In this document: one piece after another, positions 35,381 to 45,886 of the stretch
Layout: each line of letters begins with the position of its first letter
How positions within the stretch are numbered: the first letter of the stretch is position 1
Assembly (NCBI GenBank): GCA_005765155.1
Contig: VCCP01000003.1
Location: 1,550,001 to 1,614,000, forward strand
Length of the DNA: 64,000 nt
Source of the DNA: Zelopaecilomyces penicillatus
Taxonomy: Eukaryota; Ascomycota; Sordariomycetes; Hypocreales; Pseudodiploosporaceae
Direction of reading: 5' to 3'
Translations under genes and position numbers: made by a program
The notes under the pieces: generated by a model
Databases searched by the model: none
The model's input: the letters and a program-made list of their open reading frames with translations, nothing else
Told to the model about the DNA's origin: nothing

Positions 35381-36039
35381 ATGGCGACGACGACGACTAC
35401 CTCTGGCGGAGCTGCCAACTACGCCGATTGTGTCTCGTCGCTCCGCACATCCCTCGAATTCCTCAAATCTTCGGTAGAGACGCTCGGAAACGGTGTCGCT
35501 GACTTCCCCCGCCTCATTACCGTTACCAAAGCTGTCCGCGTATGTCTCGAAATACAGACCCTCCCAGTTTCCTCCACTCCTAGAACGTCACAGTCCATAA
35601 GAAACTAACATATGTGACAATGCCATTTTCCAAATATCAACAGCACTACGAACTCATCCCCCAACCTACCATTGCCGCCGCCGAGGCTTCCCTGCGCGAC
35701 GAAATCGGCCCTTACATCTCCCTACTGCTCTCCCGCGCAGACGCCCAAGTCGAGCGCCAAGACCGCCGTATCGAAACCCTCAAAGCCCGCGCTGAACTAC
35801 AGCAAGGCCGCATCGCCAGACCCAGCGTCAGCCAGACATCCTCACAAAAGATGAAGAATCTGCAGCAAAAGCAGCAGCGTGGGACCTCTGGTGGTAGTCG
35901 CCAGCTCCGAGGCGAGGATAAGTTGCGTGCTCGGGTCGTTCGCCAGCGAAAAGAAGCACTCGCCTACGGTATCGAGAGACTGGAGCTCGAAGTCTTGCAG
36001 AAAGAGAGAGAGCTGCGAAAACGGCTAGAAGCTTCATGA
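35381..36039 (+). CDS. SPC19: DASH/Dam1 complex subunit Spc19
   Basis: Two exons (35381-35539 and 35644-36039, phase-0 intron) encode 184 residues. The first exon gives NYADCVSSLRTSLEFLKSSV and DFPRLITVTKAVR; the second opens with HYELIPQPTIAAAEASLRDE and IGPYISLLLSRADAQVERQD, the core of the Spc19 family. The remainder is a long charged helix, likely coiled coil, ending LELEVLQKERELRKRLEAS. Spc19 is one of ten subunits of the DASH ring that couples kinetochores to spindle microtubules in fungi. The Thr-rich N-terminus (MATTTTTSGG) is unconserved. The length is slightly above the ~165 of the yeast protein. The donor GTATGT and acceptor CAACAG are clean. Confidence 0.92.
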
Positions 36040-37601
36040 GTGAAAATAAAGAAGGAAAGAGAAGTCATTCTATACCACCCCTAACCCTTGACGAAGTACA
36101 AAGTGCGAATACGTTCTCAGCCTTCCTGCTCCCCCCTTTTCATGTCCTCCTCTCTGATTCTCGCCCTACAACACCTCCATGTCTCATGACGTACTTCTTT
36201 TTTTTTTCCGCATCGTCCCATTCCGAAAAGAAAGTACACACCCAAATTCTGGAACACACGGGGCAGACGCACGCGTGGCCAAAATTACAAAGTACCACAA
36301 CAAGAAAGGGGGGGGGAGTTCGTACCAAAAGCTCGGAAAACCAAAACGCCACGTTTTGCCAGCCACCGTTACAAACTCCGGCAGTTTTTTTTATTATATT
36401 TCTCGGTATCAGCTAAAAAAAAACCCTGAGAAGGGAGGGTCTGATAGTAACCTGCCCCTCGTATACAGTGACGCAAGGAATCAGCTTGGCGCGCTTTTCC
36501 CTGTACACAATTTTGCGCCGTTTACCAAAACGCTCAAGGGGACGGGACAGGAAGGGGGGAAGTGGAGGCTATGTAGTTAGTTTCCAAGCAGTTCTTCTAC
36601 TCATATTCGCGGGACGTTGTCCTGCCATCTGATCATTTACCGACAGGCAAGGCGTTTTTTTTGGCGTTGCAAACGACCCCCTGGTCGGGTTTGAGAATTG
36701 GGTTCTTCGGTTAATATCTGGCATGTACGGTAGCAAGTTGAACGAAAGTCAATTTGCAGAAATTCATGCATCTCTACCCGATTGCAACCCCCACAGCCTT
36801 ACAATCAATGCAAAGTTTGGTTTCTCCGGCATAGTATGCCACATAAGATTTCATCAATGCCCAGGAAAATAGACACATTCATGGAAGGAGCATTAGTACC
36901 CTAGCTAGCATATTTAAAGGATGCGTTCATTTCATTTTAAGATTTCTTGCCATTTCACAGTGTTATATAGCCCATCCTGTTAATAGCATGGTCATAATAT
37001 TGATTTCTCGACTTTTTCTGCCGACTGCGCCGATCCCTGGTTTGCTCCCATTTGCAAATCCCCCAGTAATGCTTCATCAATCAAATCAACCCTCCTTCTT
37101 GGCCCCATTACTTGTGGGCAGGATGAGGCTTGTACAAGAAGAGGAAGATATACAAGGTTTAGAAGAAGAAAGAGGATAAAATGGACAAAGAGGAGGGCGT
37201 GGATATATAGAAATCCCTTGACACGCAGATGATAAGATTGATAAAAAAAGAAAAGGAAATGGCAGCATAGTCAAAACAAGGAAAAAAAAGGATGCCGACC
37301 TAGCCTTCAATGGCTGTAGCAGGGCCCACTCGTCCAAATGTACTCCATCCAATACATGTCCCTAAAACCCGATTGTGCAGAAATTCCCGGAGTCGTAACC
37401 CTCTAAGGCGTGAAGGATGTGGAAAAAAGGAAAAAAATAAGAAAAAGGACAACACAAGAAGAAAGAACTCAAGAATGTGTGGCGGACGAGATGTAATCCG
37501 GCAAAACGTGGAGTCTTTCCATTTAGACTCTCGTGATATCAACATAACCGTTTTAGCAACTGCTGCTCAGACAACACACTTTTTTTTTTCCATGTCGTAG
37601 C
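36040..37601. other. Convergent 3' spacer between SPC19 and SHO1
   Basis: The two genes point toward each other, so this 1.6 kb should hold only 3' UTRs and neutral sequence. It contains several A-rich runs and no recognisable gene. ORFs seen here overlap one another in several frames and lack motifs. Confidence 0.5.
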
Positions 37602-38637
37602 TCATAACAGGATGAGGTAGTTGCTTGGCGCAATACCCGTATCTCCAGTTTCTTTTCGCGCCTGCCACCACCGGCCGCTGACGTCGGAAACCTCGAGGAT
37701 TTCGTGTTTGGCAAACGAAATCTCGTTGGCGTCTTCGGGGTTGGCCTCGTAGCTGTAAATGGCCTTTGCTCGGTACGGATACTCGGTCGGAGGGACAACC
37801 TCAGTGTCGGGACTGGCCTTGGGCTGCGGCGCTGGCTGCGGGGTTGGGTTGTTGGCAAATGGAGGAAGGGCGGAAGAACGTGCGCCGTTAAGCTGTGAAG
37901 CACCTCCAACTGGTGACGGGTTTTCAAAGCCATTCAGCTGTGCAGAGGTGTACATTTGAGGCGGTTGAACTGAGTTTGATGTCTCGGGACGACCAGTTCC
38001 ACCATAGCCACTCATAGCAGACGGTTGCATCGTAGTGGATTCTTTGGTGAGGGCAAACGAGTCTAGGAATGCGCGTGGGGTAGATGAAGGTGTCGATCCA
38101 AAATAAAAGATCCAGACAATCTGCACGGTATTGTTAGCTGCAATTCGGGTCTGATGCAAAACACCTCTTAATAATCAAATACGTACCACAACCATGGACA
38201 AGAGGATGAAGCCAGCGGCGGCGGCCTGCCTCGACCCATTCTTGGAATACACAAGTGAGTTGACCGATGAAGTTACCAGCACCATACCTCCCGCAAGGTA
38301 TCCCGTCAAGGCGACATGATAGGTGTGAACAGAATCGCTAGCTACTACAACAAAGATGCCGCCGATCAAAAACAAGCTGTAAATGGCTCCCCACCAAGGG
38401 AACTTGGGAAATGGGTTTTCTGCGGTTTCTCCAAGTTGTGATATTATGCAAGAGATGAATGTGATGAGCCATGCAAGCTGAAGATGGAGTTAGTCGTCTA
38501 AACCAAACGAGCCTTGATTTCAGAACCTATTCGTAACATACCATGGAGATGGAAATGGTTGCCAAAGCAAAGGGGTCACCAAGGATATTGCTCAGTTGAA
38601 TCCCACGTCGCCCGCCATATGAGCGCGAATGTTCCAT
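37602..38637 (-). CDS. SHO1: Sho1-type osmosensor, four TM segments plus SH3 domain
   Basis: Three exons (38637-38542, 38477-38187 and 38120-37602, both introns phase 0) encode 301 residues. Residues ~22-130 form four transmembrane helices: ALATISISMLAWLITFISC; GAIYSLFLIGGIFVVVAS; VALTGYLAGGMVLVTSSVNS; FILLSMVVVIVWIFYFGS. A Pro/Ser-rich cytoplasmic linker follows. The last ~57 residues are an SH3 domain with AKAIYSYEAN, the tryptophan pair in GRWWQARKE, and PSNYLILL at the end. Sho1 is a plasma-membrane scaffold feeding the HOG MAPK pathway; in yeast its SH3 domain binds Pbs2, and in several filamentous fungi it also affects filamentation and virulence. Architecture and length match the family exactly. 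Confidence 0.96.
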
Positions 38638-39934
38638 TTTTCTCAGCGACGGCGATGCCACCGAGCCGTAAGATGGCATAAGGAATGTTGATTGATTCGC
38701 AAAGGAGTCGAACCCGCCTGTTCCAGTAGGTTACGAAGGCGGTGATTATGGGCGGTGCAATTCAATTCGTCGGGCGGTGTTGGGCCAAGTCAGGTCAGAT
38801 CAGCGCCAGTGGACGAGGTTCACAAGAGGGTAGCGGAAATCCCGGCGCAGCCGAAATACGGGGAGTCGGAGAGACAAGGAAGGCGACAGAGACTGTCTGC
38901 AACGGTGGTCGGCGAAAATAAATGTCGCGATGATCGAATAAACAACAAATAAGGACTGAAACGGTCGAACGGCGAGTGAGAATCGTGAATGCGGACGAAT
39001 TGAAAAGGAGAGTGGGAGTGAGAGCGAGAAGTTGTCTGGGCGAAGACGCCGCAAGGGTTGGTTTGATGGAAGGATGCGAGGTGGAGGTGGAGGCGGGCGG
39101 GTTTATGGCCCAACCAAGACAGGGTGGGTTCCCAAGCAAGTCAATGTACAGCAGGTACCAGGAGGTGCGTTACAAGTTGTCGCGCGCAGCGCCAACGGCG
39201 ATGGCCGGGCGGCAGAGAGAGGAGGCTACTGCGGGAAACCGACGGCGCTTGTTCGACGGAGAACAAGCAGGTGGGACGAATGGCGAACACAGGCGCTTCG
39301 ACTGCAAATGCACTGGGGGACTGTGACGTTGTTGGACAGAACCAGTCTTTTAGGGAAAAAGAGAGGAAGGGGGGGATGATGGATTGTGAGAAGGGAGAAG
39401 CGAGAGAAGCGATGGCAAGGGAAAACGAGGATCCAGGCTGTGCTGGCGGTGCTGTAATTGCTATGGATGTTGTGCTGTGCTGTGCTGTGTGCTAGGCTGA
39501 CTACAGTGATAAAAAGGTACGTAGCACTCAATGCTGGTTGCCCAAGGAGAGCCCGTATCTGATGGGACTCGGGGCACTTGGCAGGCTGGCTGGGAACGAG
39601 ATGGTACGAGACGAGAGAAGGGAGGGGAGGGCCGGGCGGACGTCCTAGTAGCTGACTAGCAGACGTATTAGTATCCAACTCCGTGCCTAGTATCTGTAGG
39701 TATGTAGGTACTAGGTAATTAGGTAGGAAAGCAACGCTGAGGAGGGTGCTGGTTGGGTGGTTGTGGTGGTTGCTGAACGTGTACGTGTAACTCGGTCCAT
39801 ACGAAGCAATAGTGGTAATAATGGCTGTAATAGCAGTCAATGGCCAATGGCGAATCGTGGATTGTGGATGGTGGTGGATGGCTCGGATGTGCGAAATGAA
39901 GGGTTCCTGGACCAGCCTGTCGAATGGGGGGGCT

Positions 39935-39984
39935 TTGTCCAAGGCTTGTCCAAGGCCTGTCGAGGGCCTGTTGAGGGCCTGTCG
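39935..39984. repeat. 11-bp minisatellite, four units plus a partial fifth
   Basis: Units begin at 39935, 39946, 39957 and 39968, with a partial unit at 39979. The first two are identical (TTGTCCAAGGC); the next two differ as CTGTCGAGGGC and CTGTTGAGGGC. It lies about 1.3 kb upstream of SHO1. Confidence 0.85.
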
Positions 39985-40040
39985 TTCCGGGGGGGTTGGT
40001 TGGTGGGTGCGTGAAAGTTGTCCGTGGGCGCTGTGTGGGT

Positions 40041-40059
40041 GCTGCTGCTGCTGCTGCTG
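40041..40059. repeat. (GCT)6 microsatellite
   Basis: Six GCT units follow a G/T-rich patch in the SHO1 upstream spacer. They are not part of a supported coding frame. Confidence 0.9.
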
Positions 40060-43000
40060 TGGTCTGGAGCCTCTGTAATTAGTGCTTGGGCTGTGGGTGT
40101 GAGCGTGGCGTCAGCCCGTCATCGTTCTTCGTTCGACGACGACAAGCAAGTGGCTGGGCGTTCCTGAACGAGTCTCGGATCGAAGCCTTGCTGACAGAAG
40201 CTGAGCAGTACCTGGCAGGAACTTGTAACGGCGCGCTGCCCTGGGAAATGCGCGGCGAATGAAAACCCCAAAGAAAAGAAAAGAAACGCGCAGTTCAACG
40301 GTGTTGGCTAGTCTGCTTCAATGAAGATGAATCACTGCGGGTTCGGTGGCTGGTAGGTGGTAGGTAGGTCATTAGTTTGTGCATGTAGATGCATGTAAGT
40401 AAGTGCATGTGCTGTATTAGGTGCTACAACAGGGAGAGACGAGGGAGGATGGGTGAAAAGGGAGAGTCAATTAACAGGTACTTGGTAACAATTGGTTGTC
40501 AATAAGTTTTTGGTTGGGTATCTGGAGTTTGCGCTGAATGGTTTGTCTAAACGACACCATTCACCCAATTCCTGGTATACATGAGTGTGGTCAGCCTACC
40601 AAATGCATGCATGCAAGCCATTTGACGACAACAAATGTCAATGTTTGAGCCTCTCACCACATTCACCACCCACTGTACCTTTCAACAGGTACTACTTCAC
40701 ACCTCGGGCACGTTCCCGGCCCGCCACGCGGCCAAACGCTGCGGTCTGCACTTTACGCATTACCATACAGCACGGCACTGGCAGCAAACATCATGGATCC
40801 AGGCATTAACACAGCCATCCAGTTAATGCGCTGCAAAAGTCAAGCAAAGTTGGCACCTACTAGGTAAATTGAATCAAAAGCTAGGACACGGGTGCTAAGC
40901 TCACACTGTGCGAATGATGCAGCGCTAGTAGACGAGCCTCCCCTCCCAGGGGGCTTCTGAAAAGTTTCGACAGAGTGTCTGGCGCTTGATCTGATAGGTC
41001 CAGGCTTGCCCCCAGCCCTGTCCAGCGTCACCACTTCAGCGAAATGCAGGGGACTGGATTCCATCTCTTGCGTCCTCCACCAGGGGTTTCATGGCTGCTG
41101 GTTTGCCCCACAGGCCACAAGCCCACGGACCTGCAGGTTTTGTCTGCCTGATGTTTATGGCTTAAGGGGATTGATTTGTTTTTCATGTTGGATGCCATCT
41201 GCGCATTTGCCGTCTTGAGGTTTGCTGTGTTGCATCGCCACCCTCATGCAGGCAGTGGTGTCGTGATCTGGTGATGGGTTCGGCGGTAAAAGTTTGGAAG
41301 GGTTCAGGTTTATGTTCTGATGGACCTTGGCCAACCGCCGCCGCCCATCATCTCCCCGGAATATCCAATGGATGCAACCAACCCGCTTCCGTCCTCCGTA
41401 CGGGGTGCAGACGTCCACTCGTGCCAAACAACCGGCTACCGCGTGGGGAAGTTGACTACCTTCCTTGGATATCACGCGCGTGATATGTAACTGCAGTTCA
41501 GCCGTACATGACGATATGTAGATGCAGCTCGGTATGCCCTCGCCGACTTTGTCGTCCAACAAGCGCTATCGTAGCTGTATATCAAAAGACCCCGTGGGAA
41601 TCAGATTATTTGTCTTGAGATAATTAACTTAACAACTTGTTGGCCTCATATCAAGGATATAAGTTTAGCTGTCGTCAACGAAGACAAGTATCAAGGAATG
41701 GAAACCACGTCATTGCTCACGTCGAAACCTGACGATGACATCTTACAGAGCTGGCTCAATATGTGTTTAAAGCCCAGAAACGAAACTTCGCCCCAACCTT
41801 CTCCCTCATGACCAAAACCCGCATATCTAGAAGCACCATGCACATACTGGATCAACACGCGTATTCGTAAAGTGCTCCAGATCAGCAGGTTTTTGACGGA
41901 CATTCCCAACTAGCGAGATGCACTACTGTATAAAACTCCGTACCCAGTAGCAAAGATAAGGATTAATTGGGAGGCTGCGCTGGCCGTGCTCCTCTTTTAC
42001 AAACATCCATCAACATACAGTTGCTATCATTGGGTGGGTTTTCCCCTACTTCACGTGGGAAACACGGCAAACGCACGTCCTTAAAATGGCACCGATATAA
42101 TATCTGCACCACCATACCGTAGTAGGTGTACATATTATTAGTACAACCAACATTTCGATCTAAAACTTTTCATCTGGTGTTGCCGCAGACGGCTTCCAAA
42201 ACGGGTTCGATGAAACTCGCTAGGCCGACCAGCCCCTGTCGCAGACCCATGGCAGTGCTTGGCCTGTGCCCTTTCGATTTTACCCCTGTGGCTTTGCGCT
42301 TCACACTGTGCAGACTGCTGCTAGATTTCTGATTCGTTCAAACGGCTCCGCACCGCCACGTTTATTATTGGTTCATGAATCAGGCGAATTCATCATTAAC
42401 CAGCCATCTATTACACGTGCGCCTTTGTGAGCCTTTTCGTTTGGTTCAGCTTGCTTGCTCTGTTCAGGTTCAGGTGTTTTTCTTTAGAGTTTTGGTTGGT
42501 AGTTTATTGGTTATGATGGTGTTAACGGCATCGCCATCATGATGTGGTCATAGTCATGGGGACGTTGAGAGGGGCAAGATGCAATGAGCTGGCCTAGTGA
42601 ATGTGAGTCTGTGACACCATGAAACCGAAAAGAAAAAAATAACAAGAAACTACCCGAACCTTGTGCTCGTGCTGCTTTGTTGTGCATCGTTTGCACAATG
42701 GTCAACTTCAATTGACACCCAACGTCCCCCGCGTGGGTTGCAGAACCCACGATTCGGAAACATCGTCCGCGGAGATGTCAATACACCAACCAAAATCGCC
42801 AATAAAATCCTGACAGGCAACGCTGACTTACATATGCCAAAACCCGACAGTTCCCAATCCAAAAAGATCCCCCTTCTTTGATAGACAAGCCAAGTTCCTA
42901 ATGAGGCAGGCAACGTAACCCTGGGCTCGAGTTCCGGCAGGTAAACCTACCTATCTAGTTAAGACACCAAAATCCCAACGGCAGACACTTGAACAGAAGC

Positions 43001-44044
43001 TCGGCCAGCGTCCAACCCGTGCCGCCAGCGTCCATCGTGAACTGTTTCATCAAGACTTGAAAAGCCAATTCGTCCGTTGTTGTGCCTCGCCTGCAGGATT
43101 GAACTACCGCGGGGCTGCTCTGAAACGCGGAGCCGGGGAGTTCCGGCATTTCAAAGATATTATCGAGACGTCTCATTCTTAGATTGATGATGATGACCCC
43201 CAAAAAGGTATTGACGGGTTGCTTTTTTGTCAGGTGCATGTGTTTTATTTTTCTTTTCGTAAAAATGTCCAGGACCCATTGCCATGAATGGAAGTGTGGT
43301 AAATGTTGTGTCGTCGAGAGATTTGGCGATACGTTTTCTGTGTGGAGAAATACTACAATGAATGACGCAACGGTTTCAGGGCTATCTGATAATGAGACAC
43401 GAAGATCAAGCGGAGGGCGTGACGTGGATAGCTGTATTCTAATCGCAGATGATAGTTGCAGGCACACAGAGACCAAATATGCGAATAAGTTAACCTTGAA
43501 ACCAGCATTTCTTTTTCAGTGTTTAAGTGGTGAATATACATGACTTGCACTTCCCCTAACACATTTAAACAGTTAATATAAGTCTTCATGCTCTATGAAC
43601 CTAATGGCATAAAGACATGAGCGAATGGCCCATGCTCAATCAAATGCCGGGCATGACAAAGCACTGCCTGATTTGTTTGATAACCCTTGCTCTAAAGTTA
43701 AAGCTTTTGCCAAACACTATGACTGCTTGGTGTTGCTTGGAATGAGCCCATCATCGCCAAGCTTTCATCTGATACGATTGTAGTTTACCTGAGCCACTTT
43801 GCTTGGAGCCCAGATAGCCTGCAAAGTCATACTTCAACGTTGGCAACTACCCGTTACCAGTTAGTTCCCTAGATGATATTCCTTCGTCCTGGCCAGTATG
43901 AGAAGCCCATGTATGGCTTTGCTTCTTTCATACAAGGATTTAATGTGTCCCGTTTCGGAGTTATTGAAAACAGTAAGCCGATAGCTACGGGAGTCCGCGT
44001 ATAGCAGATATGGATGTTTCTTACACCACTTCTCCAATGTGAAA

Positions 44045-44740
44045 CTATATTTCCTTTGCCTCTTCGCATTTGCGCTCTCTTCTCCTCAGCTGCTTCTCAG
44101 CTTTTGCCACCCGACCCTCCTTATCGGCCAGCAGTTGCGCGTTAACAACAGAGCTGTTTTCGTACCACGATCGCAGGACTTTCTCGCTATTATTACGCAG
44201 CTCGGCAAGCTCAGAGGCCTGGGCAAGCTGGGTTGCCTCGATGATCTTCATTCGCTCCGTCAAGGCTACCATCGCGGCGCTGGCTGAGGGGTCTGGAATG
44301 GGGCAGTCCTTGATCGCGGTGAGAGAGGATAGCGTCGCGGGGAAAGACGAAGCTGAAGCCATGACGATGGATTGGAGAGCATCAAGAGGAAGCTGTGTAG
44401 GCGGCTCGGATGGCTCAGGGGCGTGGAAGAGATCAGGACTGGATTTGTCTAGATTGATATTGGAATTAGCCGGTGCCATCATCTCGACGTTTTCGCAAGT
44501 CCTGCGCACAGAATTAAGGAAAAAAAACTTACATATTTGCAATAGGTCGTCGTAGACACGAATGTGCGACAGCATCATGGCCAGACGCTTTTCCAGCCCA
44601 TCCAGCTTCCGCACAGCGGAGCCATGTTCAAGAAGGAGGGGAGACACCGCCGTCCCAAACAGCAGATGCTCGATGCGAAGCAATCGTGACTCAAGCAGGG
44701 ATATTGTGGCCAGCGTCGTCTTATCAAGAGGGTTATCCAT
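44045..44740 (-). CDS. ro-10: Dynactin p24-like subunit (RO-10 / nuclear distribution protein)
   Basis: Two exons (44740-44533 and 44448-44045) give 203 residues, about 22-24 kDa. The N-terminus LDKTTLATISLLESRLLRIE and LEKRLAMMLSHIRVYDDLL and the junction ...LLQIYKSSPDLFHAPE resemble the fungal RO-10/p24 family. The C-terminal half is a long helix with SWYENSSVVNAQLLADKEGR and LRRRERKCEE. The p24 subunit sits on the shoulder of dynactin, the dynein cofactor needed for nuclear distribution and long-range transport in hyphae. The intron (84 nt) uses GTAAGT and acceptor ATCTAG. The frame also runs through the intron, because 84 is a multiple of three, and an inner CAG would make an intron of only 31 nt, so the longer intron is preferred. 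The family assignment is from pattern memory. Confidence 0.78.
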   Translation of the reverse strand: MDNPLDKTTLATISLLESRLLRIEHLLFGTAVSPLLLEHGSAVRKLDGLEKRLAMMLSHIRVYDDLLQICKFFFLNSVRRTCENVEMMAPANSNINLDKSSPDLFHAPEPSEPPTQLPLDALQSIVMASASSFPATLSSLTAIKDCPIPDPSASAAMVALTERMKIIEATQLAQASELAELRNNSEKVLRSWYENSSVVNAQLLADKEGRVAKAEKQLRRRERKCEEAKEI

Positions 44741-45886
44741 GGTGGTGCTGACAGCCTAGCTGGTTAGGCGGCACGGGTGAGGGTTTGTGGACGCCTGCAG
44801 TCCGATTTCAAGGCTGTGAACGCATCGCGGTTTGGTGAGTTGTAGCTCTTTAGGTAGTGAGTATCAGCCTATCGCGAAACAGATCCATGTTAGGTGGAGG
44901 TGCCTGTCAGGGGGTCGTACCCCAGGCACCAAACCTGGCCACTACAGGTTAGTGCTACCTTGGCTGTGTTTCCACATTCCGACAAAACTGTGAAATTTCA
45001 TGGCTGAGCAGTGTGGCTAACAAATGATATAACTCATTGCAGTGCTCTTCCATCTTGATTCCTAGGAATTCAATCCAGAAATTCTTCATTCAGGTCAATG
45101 CACACAATTGCATATGTTGCTCCCTGTTTTGCAGTTGCCAGCTCATTATGCAGTGGTACGCGTCCCGTATACGTGGAGTGGCGCAGGGCACGGTATCACG
45201 TTGGTGTGGTTTATCAGGTAAGTATCAGATGCCAACTCAAAACGACACCAAGAATTCATGCTTAAGCAATATTTTCATCCTATGTTATTGTTAAGTAGAA
45301 AATAATGTATTCAAAAAGAGCAGCAATTCCTTGACCAGCCAAAGGAATTCATCTGAACGATGCGATGACGATTGGAATGACGATTTGCTGTGGTTGACGC
45401 CAAGGCGGATCTGGAATGCATCATTGGCCCTGATTCTCCCAGCACCTTGTATTTTGGCGCCGTACCGGTCCGGCAGGGGGCGCCCCGCTGTTAAGGCCAG
45501 CCAGCGGTTTGGACCACAACCTCTTGGAAAACGGTTCAGCTGCCGTGTGCCCAGGGCTCCGTTCCTTAACCACCAACAACCCTTCTCGCCGGCCACATCC
45601 TTAACCCTCCCGCCCTCAACCCATCGAAACCCGCCACTTGTTAGCTGGCGGTCCTGATCATCCTCTCTCTCTCTCGATCATAGGGGTGGTCAGAGGCTGC
45701 GCTCCCGCAGAGGAACACTGATCTGGGCATTCTGTGCCGCGGGTCGGCACTGCGATTGCGCCTTACGACGAAAACCACCAATTCGACTGTGAAACTTGTT
45801 GGAGAGAGAGTTCGGGAAGCGCACATAGCTGTCGCCATCGCTGACAGCGCGTCTGCTCAGCATTCCCGATCTGAATTGTGCCTGCT
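44741..45886. other. Divergent promoter region, dynactin p24 / AVT transporter
   Basis: 1.15 kb between two start codons facing away from each other. No motif-bearing ORF was found; a 110-codon frame at 45331-45657 looks like chance. A CT run lies at about 45661-45674. Confidence 0.45.

Larger units (their letters stand above)
38638..44044. other. 5.4 kb gene-free spacer upstream of SHO1
   Basis: Between the SHO1 start and the stop of the dynactin gene no gene can be supported. The left 2 kb is repeat-rich: TGTGC-type repeats (39469-39491), an 11-bp minisatellite (39935-39984), a GCT repeat (40041-40059) and repeated TAGGTA words. A 239-codon open frame at 39226-39942 on the minus strand begins at TTG and has low-complexity His/Ser/Pro content, so I treat it as SHO1 upstream sequence. 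A 174-codon frame at 42955-43476 on the minus strand has no recognisable domain. Confidence 0.4.

Noticed and set aside
38701..38725. TCGAACC word resembling a tRNA T-arm on the minus strand
   Set aside because: No T-stem pairing, no matching acceptor stem and no D or anticodon arm within 90 nt.
39226..39942. 239-codon open frame on the minus strand upstream of SHO1
   Set aside because: It starts at TTG, is rich in His/Ser/Pro/Thr from a C/T-rich strand, has no domain, and lies where the SHO1 promoter or leader should be.
42955..43476. 174-codon minus-strand frame in the SHO1 spacer
   Set aside because: No motif, no spliced continuation found, and mixed composition; considered chance, though not formally excluded.
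44502..44532. 31-nt intron in the dynactin p24 gene using the nearer CAG
   Set aside because: Too short for a fungal spliceosomal intron and in the wrong phase; the 84-nt intron to ATCTAG gives the expected family sequence.
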